From NCBI RefSeq assembly GCF_009905375.1, contig NC_133650.1, forward strand, positions 303,339,203-303,403,202: a stretch of DNA of 64,000 nt, in the 5' to 3' direction. This stretch comes from Apium graveolens. Its lineage: Eukaryota; Streptophyta; Magnoliopsida; Apiales; Apiaceae. The stretch's first letter is position 1; each line of letters begins with the position of its first letter. The notes under the pieces are model-generated. The model was not told where the DNA came from and searched no databases. It was given only the letters and a program-made list of their open reading frames with translations. Below, one piece after another: positions 21,346 to 34,000 of the stretch. A program made the translations under genes and the position numbers.

Positions 21346-24300
21346 ATGAGCATAGTTGTAGAACCATCTAAGCATTCTAAGTCAGAGGTGACGCTTGAAT
21401 TTGGTGACCTAGACCTTGAAGATTTGAAATTTCCTCAGGACGATCCTCTGGTTATCACTCCGATAATTAGAAATTATCATGTTATGAGGGTCCTAGTGGA
21501 CAATGGAGCTTCCTTGGACATTATGTTCCATGACACATTTATAAGGATGGGCTACGATGATTCTCAGCTAACTCCGTCTGACGCGCCCATCTACGGGTTT
21601 AACCATGTGGAATGTAAAGTCGAAGGAGCAATACAACTTCCCGTAACCATCGGAGAAGAGCCCAGGGAGGCCACGCAGATGTTGAACTTTCAGGTGTCAA
21701 GACAGCCTCTACTTACAATGTTATCATGGGTAGAATAGGAATCCATGCTTTTAAGGTTGTGCCCTCAACCTACCACATGGATTTGAAGTTCCTAACTAGA
21801 AATGGTGTTGGAGAAGCGAGAGGAGATCAGAAAATGACCCACAGTTGTATGTTGCAGCACTTAGGCCCGATGGAACAAGGGGCAGGTCCTCCACATAGAA
21901 GACATGGATGTCCGAGAAAATGACGTACTGCGAGGAAGCCAGCCGAGGACTTGGTCCCCATTACTCTAGACCCCCTAGACCCGGAGAAGGTCACGTACAT
22001 TGGGGCATCTCTGGAAAAGCCCTTGAAGGGCCGCATGACAACCTTCCTCCAAGAAAATAATGATATATTCGCTTGGACAGCAGCTGATATGCCTGGGATT
22101 GACCCGAACCTTATAAGTCATAGGTTGAACGTTGATCTAACTCGAAAGGCTGTAAAGCAAAAGAAGAGAACTTATGCCCCTGATAGGATGGAAGCCATTA
22201 AGCAGGAGGTCGAGAAGCTTTTAGAAGCTGGATTTATTGAGGAAGTGCAATTTTTCCTGAATGGTTGGCCAACCCCCTAATGGTTAAGAAGGACAATGAA
22301 AAGTGGAGGATGTGCATTGACTTCACTGACTTGAATGATGCTTGTCCCAAGGACTGTTACCCCCTACCAAGGATTGATACCCTGATCGATGCCACTACTG
22401 GACATGAGTTGCTAAGCTTCATGGATGGCTTCAGTGGTTACAATCAGATTAGAATGCATAAGGATGACACCCCAAGGTATCTTACATAACTGAATTTAGT
22501 TTGTTATCTTGTTATGGCTTTTGGACTTAAGAATGCAGGAGCTACTTACCAAAGACTGGTAAACAATACGTTTGCCCATCTAATTGGGAAGACCATGGAG
22601 GTCTATGTTGATGACATATTAGTCAAAAGCCTAAGCAAGGCCGATCATATTAGTCACCCCAGAGAGGCATTTGAAGTGATGAGGCACCACAAGATGATGT
22701 TAAACCCAGCCAAGTGTGCTTTTGGCGTTGGGTCTGAAATTTTTTGGGTCATATGGTCTCTAAGAGGGGAATAGAGGCCAATCCTGACAAGATCAAATCC
22801 ATCCTAGACATGGAGCCACCACGCTCCATCAAGGACGTTCAGAAGCTGACGGGAAGAATCGCAGCTCTAGGGAGGTTCATCTCCAAGTCAGGAGACAAAT
22901 GCCTGCCCTTTTTCAAAACCCTTAAGAAGGTGAAGGACTTTGAATGGACAGCTGAAAGCCAAGAGGCCTTTGAACAGCTGAAGAAGTACATGACTGAAGC
23001 CCCGTTGTTGGCTAAACCAAGTCTGAAGGACACTCTTAATTTGTACCTCGCTGTATCTGAACAAGCCGTGAGTGCAGTCCTCGTGAAGGAAGAGCAGAAG
23101 CTCCAGAAGCCTGTATACTATATAAGCAAGGTGCTCAATGGAGCAGAATTGAATTACTCCACCACAAAAAAGTTCGCACTTGCTCTCATCACAGCCTCGA
23201 GGAAGTTGAGACCATACTTCCAGGCTCACAAGATCGAAGTCCTGATGGACCAATCTTTGAGGAACATCATTCATAGCCCGAAGGCCAGTGGAAGGCTCAT
23301 CAAGTGGGCGATTGAGTTAGGAGAATTTGATATCAAATACAAGCCTCGAAAGGCCATCAAGGCTCAAGCCTTATCAGACTTCGTGGTCGAATGTACGGTT
23401 AACGACCAATATGTCGGGGGGCAAGAGATAGTAACCCCAGAAGGAGGAGAGAAGGAGGAGAATGAAGAAACAACCTTAAAAGAGTATTGGGTTCTCCATT
23501 TTGACGGAGCGTCCAAAATAAAATCTAGTGGTGCAGGCCTGAATATGATTGAATATGCTTTGAAGTTGGACTTTCCGACCACGAATAACGAAGCAGAATA
23601 TGAAGCATTGATAGCTGGCTTAGGCTTGGCTAGAGTCGTGAGGGCCAAAAACCTGAAGGTCTGCGGAGACTCAAGACTTGTAGTTACTCAAGTTAATGGG
23701 GGGTTTGAGGCCAAGGATGATACTATGGCCAAGTACCTGAGAGTCGTAAAGGGAATACTGACTCAGTTCGATGAAGGGTACGCAGAACATGTTCCGAGAG
23801 AGGAGAACACTACGGCAGATGCCTTGTCTCAGTTCGCCTTGTCTGAAATCGAGAACTATCCGAGAAGTATTTACTTCCATGTCTTGAAGACCCCTACTAT
23901 TCATGTCATAAATATGATAACCCGGTTGGTGTGATAAGCTGTTGGATAGACCCAATCAAGACCCATTTAGAAACTGGGTGGCTCCCCGACGATGCCCAGG
24001 AGGCACGCAAGCTGTCGGTTAGAGCGTTAAGATACTCTTTGATTAAAGGTCTTCTTTACAAAAGGTCCTTTGTTATTCCGTACTTGAAGTGCGTAAGACC
24101 TCTTGAAGCAGAGGAGGCACTTAAAGAAGCCCATGAAGGGATTTATGGACAATACCTGGGGGGGCAGGGCCCTCACTCACAAGATAACTCGATTGGGGTT
24201 CTACTGGCCAACTATGCTAGTCGATGCAAAGGATTATGTGAAGAGATGCGATAGATGCCAGAGGCATGCTCCGATAGTACGACAGCCCCCAGAGAGGCTT

Positions 24301-25176
24301 ACGTCAATCAGCACACTCATCCCTTTTGCAATGCGGGGAATGGACATACTTGGACCATTTCCTATAGCATTGGGACAGAGGAAGTTCATTGTGATAGCCA
24401 TAGACTACTTTACAAAGTGGATTGAGGCTAAGGAACTAGCCAAGATAACCACAAAGAAAATTACCCAATTCTTCTGGGAGAATGTGATATGCCAATATGG
24501 AATCCCATGCATCCTTGTCATGGATAATGGGAAACAATTTGATAATGCAGAGTTCAGAGAGTACTGCGACGATAACAACATAGAACTTCGCTTCACCTCC
24601 ATTGCAGATCCTCAGGCAAACGGGCAAGCGGAAGTTGCTAACAGAATCATCCTTGATGGAATTAAGAAGAGGGTTGAACGCTCGAGAAACATTTGGGTAG
24701 ATGAGTTGCTGCCTATACTATGGGCATATTGAACCACCTGCATAGTGACAACTAAAGCGACCCCATTCATGTTGGCTTACGGAGCCGAGGCAGTGGTTCC
24801 CCTTGAAATCACTCATGGATCCCTTAGGATCGAAGCTTACGAGCCAGAGACAAACGAAGAAGGCATGAGGCTCGCTCTCGATCTCATTGATGAGGTCAGG
24901 GATGAAGCTAATGCCCGTTATGCAGAGCATCAACGAAGAGCCTCCCTCTATTACAATAGACGGGTTAAAAAAAGGTTCTTTCAACAGGGAGATTTGGTTC
25001 TGAGGAAGATTGAGGCATCAGGAGTAGGGGAGAGAGGGAAGCTAGCCCCCAACTGGGAAGGACCTTATAAGGTCAGGAAGACACTAGGACGGGGATTCTA
25101 CAAGTTAGAGACCCTGAATGGTGATGAAGTGCCTCGCACTTGGCATGCTTCGAACCTGAAGGTTTATTATGTTTAG
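21346..25176 (+). pseudogene. Tat pol: protease, RT, RNase H, archaeal-type RNase H, integrase (broken)
   Basis: Protease (21346-21738) has VLVDNGASLDIMF around the catalytic Asp. RT starts after a frameshift near 21750-21950 (DIFAWTAADMPGI; WRMCIDFTDLNDACPKDCYP; TMEVYVDDILVKS near 22595-22633). Stops or shifts occur near 22275, at 22487-22489 and near 22735. RNase H and the archaeal-type RNase H lie at 22744-23934 (LHFDGASKIKSSGAG; TTNNEAEYEALIAGL). Integrase follows: HHCC tail CDRCQRH (24247-24267); core MDILGP, VMDNGKQFD and ANGQAEVANR keep the D, D, E triad. A TGA at 24730-24732 follows LPILWAY; the tail (HASNLKVYYV) ends at 25176. Confidence 0.87.
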
Positions 25177-25544
25177 AACATTCACTACATGTTCCTAGTA
25201 CTTGGTATTAGTTTTATAAATAAGGTCGACGAAACCATATTATGTAAGGGTTGAACCCATTTCTTAGAGATATTATCTATTTATGCAAGTTTATTTCTAT
25301 CATCTTGTCTACCAATTTATTTAAGTACGAGCATCTAAAGAATGCAAGTCCCGAAGGACCAAATGCCGAAAATAAAATAAAAGTATGAAATATAATTCAA
25401 CGTAGTGCATAGATAAAAGATCTCGAAGGATCATAAGTTAAAGTCCCGAAGGACCAATAGGTTACAGACCAATAAGGTTCAAATTAATAAGTTCTGAAAA
25501 TAAAAGCCACATATGGCAATCAAGGCCATGCAAGGCCACATCAT
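25177..25544. other. Non-coding gap between pol and antisense ORF in Tat element 1
   Basis: Contains repeated words of the type TCCCGAAGGACCAA (near 25350, 25425 and 25445). No ORF. Confidence 0.5.
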
Positions 25545-27537
25545 TCACTCATCAGAAGAGTCTTCCCCCTCGCCATCCGAGCCTTCCTCAGAAGAAGAAC
25601 CACTGCTCCCTGGAATTGGCTCCCTCATCTTCCCTCGAAGGGCTGCCCTGGACCTGGGGCTACCCGAGGATGCTTTGCCTTTAGAGCCTGATCCGAAACC
25701 CGAGTGACTAGAGCTAGACTGGGGCCTCATGCGAAGAGTCGAGGGCACGGAACCAGAAGCTTGCCCAGATAAGTCCATGACAGGCAGCTCCCAAGGGCAA
25801 GATAGAAGGCTTGGATCAACCACATCCGGCCATACGCCTTGAGCATCCTTGACGCCCCTATTCCAACCTATTTCCAAGTTAATAGGGCGCATCTCGTCGT
25901 CGTGCTCGTACATCATCGTGGTAAACCTGGTGGATATGTGATAAGCAGCCTCAAGGTCTTTCCATTCATTCTTCCTCTTCTCTTCCGAGCTAGCATATTT
26001 CTTCTCCATGATGGCAAGCTTGCCCTCCACCTCATGGGCCTTAGACTCCCACTCCCCTGAGGAGATAGACATCTGTTTCATGGAAGCCTACAATGCATTG
26101 TAGTCACCTCTCATTTTCACAGCATGAGTAGAGGAAGCTGTGAAATAGGCATTGGCCTGACAAAGAAAATATGAGTTTAATTAAGAAGGGTAGAGCCCCC
26201 AAGGAGTAATTCCTATAATATTTTCCAAGTTCTAAGAAAAAGAGAACTTAAGAGAAAATTTGCACAAGTAGAAACATACCTGATAGAGGGCATGAGCTCC
26301 CAGCATCTCAGCCTCGAGGAGTTTCTCACCAGAGGACACGAATAAGAGGTCGGGAGGAGTAATGCAGTTTCTCGACCACTCGAGAGCAAGAGCCGGGTTG
26401 CCGAAAACGGAGTCGTTGGAAGAAATACCCCATCCGGGCTTGAAAGGGGACCTAACACTCCCGTCAAAATCCTTGGTCCTCTTAAGGACAGATCCTGACG
26501 CCTCGAGGAAGGCAGGGACCTTAGGGATATGGTTGGCCTTCTTGATGGCATCTCTGGCCATCCTGCCCGTAACAACATCGCTCGGCTTGGCTTTGGCGTC
26601 AAGAACCTTAGCAGTTGAAATAAGAAGAAAAGAAATGGATGTAAGAATAAACTTGTACAAAGTAAGGGAAAACAAGGATAAATACCCTCTATAGAGAGGC
26701 AGCTAAGGCCAGCCTCGACAAGCTTGACTTCCGTCATAAAATCCCAATAAGGGGTTCTCCCGTCATCGTCAATAAGAAGATATCGGACATGAAACTCAGC
26801 ATCAGAAAGGTTGAGAATGAAGTGGGAACTATCAACCGGGCTACTAAAGTCACGTCTGAAGTATACCCCCCAGTCTCCATCCTTCCACTCAACGACCACA
26901 AACTTCTTGTTCCAATTGTGGTTTGAGTCATTGAGGGAGCTGGTGTTCACCATTTGGGGAACGTGGGCTCGGTGTTGAATCACTACCCAACCAGGTCGAG
27001 TCATAGGAGACGCCTTCATCATGAAGATATACGGAACATTGTCACACTCAAAGGGATGCCTAAGTCATGGCATCTCACTATGAATAGAATGATGAAAGAC
27101 CACCCGTTAGGGTAGAGCTAGAATGGATGGATCTTGCGTTTGGCTAAAAGCCTCGGAATGAAGGGGTGCAGGGGGAACCTTAGCCCAGAGTTAAGGGCCG
27201 CCTTGAACACAAACAGCCTTTGGTGGCAAAGGTTACATGCCCTCTCACTTGGCTTAGCTCTACGAACCCTCAAGCAATCGGGCCAGGAGTAAGTCGACTT
27301 AATCACCTCGATGTCCTTCTCACGAAGCACACTTCGGTGAAGGAATGCATCGTAATGGACGGTACTAGGGTACTCGTCCGCTCTCTCATCCAACATACTC
27401 TTCAAACTATTCGAGCAACGATTAATTGAGAAGGGGGAGACAAGAGCAATACCTTGGAGTGAGCGTAGAGTAACCCTCTTATGCATAGCTTCCTTTTCAG
27501 AGAAAGAGGACTTAACAACGCCTTGTCCACCTGACAT
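25545..27537 (-). pseudogene. Antisense ORF of Tat element ('putative gypsy type transposon' protein), spliced, broken
   Basis: Starting at an ATG at 27537, minus strand, exon 1 runs to about 26686 and includes RLFVFKAALNSGLRFPLHPF, which matches the family called 'putative gypsy type transposon' (Transposase_28). It continues with LYPNGWSFIILFIVRCHDLG and NHNWNKKFVVVEWKDGDWGV. Intron-like gaps with GT...AG borders lie at about 26685-26607 and 26279-26157. Exon 2 (about 26606-26280) and exon 3 (about 26156-25545, with a Ser/Gly/Glu-rich tail) follow. Breaks: TAG at 27118-27120, a one-base shift near 27030, and TAG near 26093. Antisense genes of this kind are known from Tat elements; their role is unknown. 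Confidence 0.7.
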
Positions 27538-28039
27538 TCTTGAGAACTTGAAGAGAGTTAAGAGCTTGAGAGAATTTGAGAATTTGAGGCCTTGTCCACC
27601 TAACAAGGCCTCGATTAAGGCCAATTAGTGCATTATAGCTTAAAATTAGGCTCTTTTAAGCCTAATTAACAACTTGCACATAGAATTTAGCCCTGATTAA
27701 GGTCGATTAGCCCCGATTAGGGCCAATTAGCAGCTTTCACCCTATAATTAACCTTGACGAAGGTTAAGGGGTGATAAACGCTAGCTTTATAGTCCTGATT
27801 AGGACCGTTTAATGTTGAACACCATGCAAATAGCCTCTACGGGGGCCTTAAGTGTGTATACTCACACTAATAGGTCGTTGTAAACGTGTAGATTGCTCCA
27901 CACTTTACGATAACGCGACGATACCCATGAAGGGCCGATACCCATGAAGGGCCGATACCCGAGAAGGGCCAAAAGTACCCCGAGTCGCGATTAGACCATT
28001 ATAACTTCCACGAAAACTCGAGTAGTATTCACGGAAGTT
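27538..28039. other. Non-coding 3' region of Tat element 1 with short tandem repeat
   Basis: Contains three tandem 17-bp units of CGATACCCATGAAGGGC at 27919-27969 (third unit slightly diverged), plus loosely repeated GATTAGG/CCAATTAG words at 27640-27730. Confidence 0.7.
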
Positions 28040-28049
28040 GGGGGGAAAA
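28040..28049 (+). other. Polypurine tract of Tat element 1
   Basis: GGGGGGAAAA directly before the 3' LTR; primes plus-strand DNA synthesis. Confidence 0.8.
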
Positions 28050-28612
28050 TGATATGGATAGAAAATACATCCTAAAGACACATTAAATGTCGCATTAAAT
28101 ACACTTGGGCTTCTTGTTCGAAAAGTCCAATACGGATCTATCTAGTCCAAGCTTCATAGCAGGCCTGTCTGGTCCAAAACTTCGTAACAGGCCTATGACG
28201 GCCCAAACAGCCAAGGCCCACCGGCAGAGGTCGTCCAAGTCCACGAATCTGAGTTGTTCACGGACTAGGTCCAATACAGCTGTAAGAGCAGAGACATGTG
28301 TTCCAAACGAACTCAAAATCCTAAATAAAAGCTTCTGGATCTCCTTCCTCAAAAGGACTCCTAATCATCATCTAAGTTGGAGATTTGTCCACCAAGTCTC
28401 CCAACAGAAGTCTAACCCTAAAATCACCTCTACACAAAGGGTTCTACCCCTCAACCTAGAACTACGTTTTTTGGCTTGATTATCTACAACACGGAGATAC
28501 GTAGGCATCTTGTAAGGATCGATAATCCCGAACGCAAGAACAGCCATTAAATTTTGAAACTTACCAACCCTAGCATTAAAAATTAAAGTACTCAGGTTTT
28601 TATTCAACAACA
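28050..28612 (+). repeat. 3' LTR of Tat element 1
   Basis: Same length as the 5' LTR (563 bp), ending TTCAACAACA, followed by the ATATG target copy. Confidence 0.9.
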
Positions 28613-28661
28613 ATATGTATATTTTTCTTCAAATGTGACATTTAAAACGAGATGACAAGAG
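28613..28661 (+). mobile_element. Stowaway-like MITE, right part
   Basis: Reverse complement of 28630-28661 (CTCTTGTCATCTCGTTTTAA, then ATGTCACATTTG) is an imperfect partner of the left terminus at 18728. It is followed by TA at 28662-28663. With the Gypsy element removed the MITE would be about 262 bp. Confidence 0.65.
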
Positions 28662-29409
28662 TAGTTATTTAGGGCAATCATCCTCCATTCGACTATTATT
28701 AACCATGCATGATTTGTATTAATATAATTTGACTCTAACTCAAATGAAATAATTTATCAGACAGTTTTTTTTTCAAAACGATTATTAATTATTAATAATA
28801 TTTAAATGTAGGTTCTACGAACGCGATATGGCATATTTATTAATAACTTAAACATACTCATATTTTATTTGTATTAGACATTCGTACACTATATGTCCAT
28901 ATTATTTTTTGATTGTTATTAAAATAGGATTTATATTATATCTTTATTTTTATATGATTTCAATTTATTTAAGTCTTGATTATCTTATTTTATTGTGCAG
29001 CGTTTCATATCATTATTGATTTTAAATTAGTCATCCATCTTGTTGGGCTTAATTTATTCACCCTTTTTATTTATTTTCAATGAGGATGAATTTATTTTTT
29101 TGAAAAATGATTATTAGATCTTTTTATTATTTAGTGATTGAATAAATTCTCATATATCATATAAATGTTATTTAGTGATCGTATCTCTAATTTTGGTTTA
29201 TAGCTTGATTTATGATTTTGGGACTAGTATTTTCAGATTACTAATAAAAAAATTATGAATTTATATTTTAGATTTGATTGTTGGTACTATATTTATGGCT
29301 CAAATTATAGTATGATTTTATATTTGCTAATTTTTTTGTCATTCCATATCTTTAGACCATTTTGAAAAAACCTATCAAAATTTTAATGAAAAGCGAATAA
29401 TAAGGATAA
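28662..29409. other. AT-rich intergenic DNA
   Basis: No ORF of interest and no element end recognised. Confidence 0.6.
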
Positions 29410-29647
29410 TGTTATATATTTGAATGACTTTTAACCTTACAACTTACCCCATTAATTCTCACACCCTTTGGCTTTTCATTTTACACCCTTTGGCTTTTCA
29501 TGCTACTTGTAACCTACAAACTCTAGCCCTATATAAACCATTGTAAGATATGTGATTGGTATATGAAATGAAAATCTTCTCTATTCTCTTAGTAATTTTG
29601 TTCTTGTAATGCTCTCTATATAATATATTCTATATTAGTTTGTAACA
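29410..29647 (+). repeat. 5' LTR of the intact Copia element
   Basis: TGTTATATATTTGAATG to TTTGTAACA. It contains two 21-bp copies of TTTACACCC/TCACACCC followed by TTTGGCTTTTCAT, and a TATA box CCTATATAAACC near 29530. Confidence 0.93.
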
Positions 29648-29661
29648 CGTTATCAGCACGA
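29648..29661 (+). other. Primer-binding site of the intact Copia element
   Basis: CGTTATCAGCACGA directly after the LTR. It is unlike the TGGTATCAGAGC sites elsewhere in the window, so a different tRNA, or an internal tRNA segment, is probably used. Confidence 0.6.
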
Positions 29662-29781
29662 AAGCTAATAAGATCTGTGGGTGCACCAGAAGGAGAAGTT
29701 GGTTTACGAGTTTACACGAGTTTCTTGTCAACACAAGTACTAGTACTAGCTGGGTGATCATTACTTCCTGTCTCTACATAA

Positions 29782-30882
29782 GTGAAAATGTCGAATCTTA
29801 CGAAACTTGAGTTTAACGCACTTGATGTCACCGGCAAAAATTATTTGACATGGATTCTTGATGCTGAAATCCATCTTAGTGCAATGGGTCTCGGTGACAC
29901 CATAAAAGAGGGAAATAAGACCTCTGAACAAGACAAGGCAAAGGCCATGATATTTCTTCGCCATCACCTTGATGAAGGCTTGAAAACTGAATATCTGACT
30001 ATTAAAGATCCATCAACTCTTTGGAAAGATCTCAAAGAAAGATATGATCACCAGAAAATGGTGATACTTCCTAAAGCTCGCTATGATTGGCTACACTTGC
30101 GATTGCAAGATTATAAAAGTGTGAGCGAGTATAACTCTGCCATGTTCAAAATTACATCTCAATTGAAATTATGTGGCGAGAATATCACCGATAAAGATAT
30201 GTTGGAGAAAACATATTCCACTTTCCATGCCAATAATATGCTCTTGCAACAACAATATCGTGAACGTGGATTCACGAAATATTCTGAGCTTATTTCTGTG
30301 TTGCTTCTTGCTGAACAAAATAATGAACTTTTGCTGAAAAATCATCAAGCACGTCCCACTGGCTCAACACCATTCCCTGAAGTGAATGCGGTGACTAATA
30401 ATGAATATAGAGATAATAAATCATTTGGACGTGGACGTGGGCATGGATATGGACGTGGACGTGGGCGTGCCCGTGGTCATGGATTTTGGCGTGGTCGAGG
30501 CCGAAATCAACAAAATCGCCCCCACTTTAAAAGGAAGCCTTACTATCAAAAACAGAAAACAAATGAGGAGAAACCCGAGGGAAGTACGATGGTTAAAAAG
30601 GGTGAAAGTACTTGTAGCCGTTGTGGAATGAAAGGTCATTGGAGAAGTACATGTCGTACCTCCAAGCACTTTGTTGACCTATATCAAGCATCTTTGAAAA
30701 ATGTTGAAACTAATTTCACCGAACAGAATGATCCTTTGGGGATTGCTCATCTTGAAGCACATCTTGGAAGTGATGGCCAAGTTGATCCTTCGGCCTTTAC
30801 TCACATGGAAGTTGGTGATTTCTTTGAAGATGTCGATGTGAATATGCCTAAATTTGGTGGTGATGAGCCTAAGAATAATTAA
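29782..30882 (+). CDS. gag: Copia Gag protein (366 aa)
   Basis: Gag forms the cytoplasmic virus-like particle that packages the element's RNA. The ORF is uninterrupted. Residues 1-200 have the UBN2/retrotran_gag_2 pattern (NYLTWILDAEIHLSAMGLGD, LWKDLKERYDHQK). Residues about 213-240 are an Arg-Gly-rich box likely to bind RNA. Residues 277-290 are a CCHC zinc knuckle with all ligands (CSRCGMKGHWRSTC). The tail is acidic. The initiation could also be at the third codon (ATG 29788). The stop is at 30880-30882; pol does not follow in frame, unlike many Copia elements with a single gag-pol ORF. Confidence 0.9.
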   Translation: MKMSNLTKLEFNALDVTGKNYLTWILDAEIHLSAMGLGDTIKEGNKTSEQDKAKAMIFLRHHLDEGLKTEYLTIKDPSTLWKDLKERYDHQKMVILPKARYDWLHLRLQDYKSVSEYNSAMFKITSQLKLCGENITDKDMLEKTYSTFHANNMLLQQQYRERGFTKYSELISVLLLAEQNNELLLKNHQARPTGSTPFPEVNAVTNNEYRDNKSFGRGRGHGYGRGRGRARGHGFWRGRGRNQQNRPHFKRKPYYQKQKTNEEKPEGSTMVKKGESTCSRCGMKGHWRSTCRTSKHFVDLYQASLKNVETNFTEQNDPLGIAHLEAHLGSDGQVDPSAFTHMEVGDFFEDVDVNMPKFGGDEPKNN

Positions 30883-31054
30883 GAAAGGCCTTACTTGCTT
30901 GTTGAACGTTTTCCTTATTTATTTTGGATTGTTAGTACTTAATTTTTGAACTATGATAATCATCCTTATCAGTTGCTTATGTAATTTTCTTTAATGAAGT
31001 ACTTGAGATGTTTTACCTCTACTTCTAATTTTATTTTATTTTTCGTGAAGAAAT

Positions 31055-34000
31055 ATGGCCAGCAACCTCTCATCATGTGCTATAAAAGATGAGGAATCTT
31101 TTTGTTTGGCAGATAGTGTAACCACACATACAATTTTAAAAGATCAAAAATATTTTTCGCATCTAACATTAGCCAAAGCTAATGTAAATACAATATCGGG
31201 TGCATCAAATATAATTGAAGGCTCCGGAAGAGCAAGTATAGTGCTACCTAATGGTACATGTTTGTTGATTGAAAATGCACTATTCTCCACCCGATCAAAA
31301 AGAAATCTTTTGAGTTTTAAAGATATACGCCACAATGGCTATCATATTGAGACAACAAATGAACTTGAAAGTGAATATTTGTGTATCACGACTACTATCT
31401 CAGGGAGGAAACATGTGATAGAAAAACTCCCATCATATAATTCTGGATTATATTATACTTTCATAAATCCAGTTGAGTCACACATGACTATTAATACAAG
31501 ATCTGTTGACCCGACAAATTTTATTATATGGCATGATCGTTTAGGCCATCCGGGTTCAACAATGATGCGAAGAATTATTGAAAATTCAAATGGACATCCA
31601 CTCAAAAACAAAATTGTTCCATTGTCCAAAGATTTTTCATGTGTTGCTTGTTTTGAAGGAAAATTGATAACAAAACCATCCCTTGTGAAAGTTGCAATCG
31701 AATGCCCAAAATTTTTGGAGCGAATTCAAGGAGATATATGTGGACCAATTACCCCATCTAGTGGGCCATTTCAGTACTTTATGGTACTCATTGATGCATC
31801 AACAAGATGGTCACATGTTAGTTTATTGTCCACTCGTAATGTTGCTTTTGCACGACTCCTTGCTCAAATAATTCGATTACGAGCACAATTTCCTGATTAT
31901 AATATAAAGAAAATACGATTGGACAATGCAGGAGAATTAACATCCCAATCTTTTAAAGATTATTGTATGTCTATTGGGATTGAAGTGGAGCATTCTGTTG
32001 CCCACACACACACTCAAAATGGTCTTGCCGAGTCTTTCATTAAAAGGCTACAACTAATTGCGAGACCATTACTTATGAGAACAAATTTACCAACTACTGC
32101 CTGGGGACATGCAATATTACATGCGGCTTCTTTAGTTCGGTTAAGACCGACTTCTTATCATAAATATTCCCCACTGCAACTGGTAAATGGTCAAGAACCA
32201 AATATCTCTCACTTGAAAATTTTTGGGTGTGCTGTTTATGTTCCAATATCCCCTCCCCAACGAACAAAAATGGGACCCCAAAGAAAATTAGGGGTATATA
32301 TTGGATTTGATTCTCCCTCAATTATTAAATATTTGGAGCCCAAGACTGGTGATTTATTCACGGCAAGATTTGCCGATTGTCAATTTGATGAGACAATTTT
32401 TCCTGCATTAGGGGGAGATAAGACAAAATTTGAAAAAGAAAAGCAAGAAATTTTGTGGAATGCAGTGTCCCTGTCTCATTATGATCCTCGTACAAATCAA
32501 TGTGAACTTGAAGTTCAAAAGATTATCCACCTACAAGAAGTCGCAAATAGATTGCCTGATGCATTTACTGATGTCAAAAATGTGACAAAGTCACATATAC
32601 CAGCTGTTAATGTTCCTTGTAAGATTAAACTTCCTGAAGAAGATAATAAAATCATGCTAGCAAATGAGTCTAAAGCACGCCAGAAGCGTGGAAGACCTAT
32701 TGGATCCAAGGATAAAACTCCAAGAAAAACAAGGAGACTTGATAATAAAGCTGGAACATCAAATGACATCGTAGAATTGATGATCACTGAAGAAACGTCT
32801 TCCAAAGATGATCAAACACCTGAAATTGTTGACAATGAAGAGATCTCGATAAATTATGTCATTTCAGGAAAGAGGTGGAATAGAAAAGAAATTGTCATGG
32901 ATGATATATTTTCATATGCAGCTGCACTTGACATTTCTGAGGAAATCGAGGATCATGAACCTAGATCGATCTATGAATGTAAAAGAAGAAATGATTGGCC
33001 AAAATGGAAAGAAGCTATTGAAGCTGAACTGAAATCACTTGAAAAACGCCAAGTTTTTGGACCTATTGTCCAAACACCTGCAGGTATAAAACCCGTCGGA
33101 TATAGATGGGTATTTGTGCGTAAAAGAAATGAGAAAAATGAAATTGTGAGATACAAGGCACGCCTTGTTGCTCAAGGTTTCTCACAAAGACCGGGAATCG
33201 ATTACGAAGAAACTTATTCCCCGGTAATGGATGCAACAACATTCAGATTTTTAATAAGTTTATCAATTCTAGAAGGGCTCCGAATGAATTTAATGGATGT
33301 TGTAACTGCCTACTTGTATGGATCACTCGATAGTGACATTTACATGAAAATCCCTGATGGGTTAAAAATGCCTGAAGCATATAGTTCAAGACCCCGAGAG
33401 ATTTACTCAATTAAATTACAGAGATCATTATACGGATTGAAACAGTCGGGTCGTATGTGGTACAATCGTCTCAGTGAATATCTTTTGAAAGATGGATATA
33501 CCAATAATGTAATATGTCCATGTGTTTTTATTAAAAGGACAAAATTGGGGTTTACTATCATTGCAGTATATGTTGATGATTTAAACATCATTGGAACCCC
33601 AGATGAACTTAATGAGACGATTGAATATTTGAAAAAGGAGTTTGAAATGAAGGACTTGGGTAAAACAAAACTCTGCCTTGGTTTTCAAATTGAACATTTA
33701 TCTACTGGAATCTTTGTCCACCAGTCTTCGTATATTGAAAAGATTCTTAAACGGTTTATTATGGATAAGGCATATCCTGTGAGTACACCCATGGTTGTAC
33801 GATCATTAGAAAAGAATAAGGATCCATTCCGCCCAAGAGAAAAGGGAGAAGAACTTCTTGGTCCTGAAGTACCATATCTTAGTGCCATTGGTGCACTAAT
33901 GTATCTTGCCAATTGTACACGTCCTGATATTGCATTTTCTGTCAACCTTTTTGCAAGACATAGTTCTGCTCCAACTCGAAGACATTGGACTGGTGTGAAA

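Larger units (their letters stand above)
18946..28612 (+). mobile_element. Complete Ty3/Gypsy Tat-lineage retrotransposon
   Basis: LTRs of 563 bp each (18946-19508 and 28050-28612) flank a PBS (19511-19528), gag (19542-21324), pol (21346-25176), an antisense ORF (27537-25545) and a purine tract (28040-28049). The 5-bp target duplication ATATG is exact (18941-18945 and 28613-28617). A second, archaeal-type RNase H after the normal RNase H (23480-23860) marks the Tat lineage. The LTRs show many substitutions, and several stops and frameshifts break gag and pol, so this copy is not autonomous. Confidence 0.9.

Noticed and set aside
25839..26694. Plus-strand ORFs of 73 and 110 codons
   Set aside because: They are shadows of the antisense Tat gene, which has recognisable family blocks on the minus strand.
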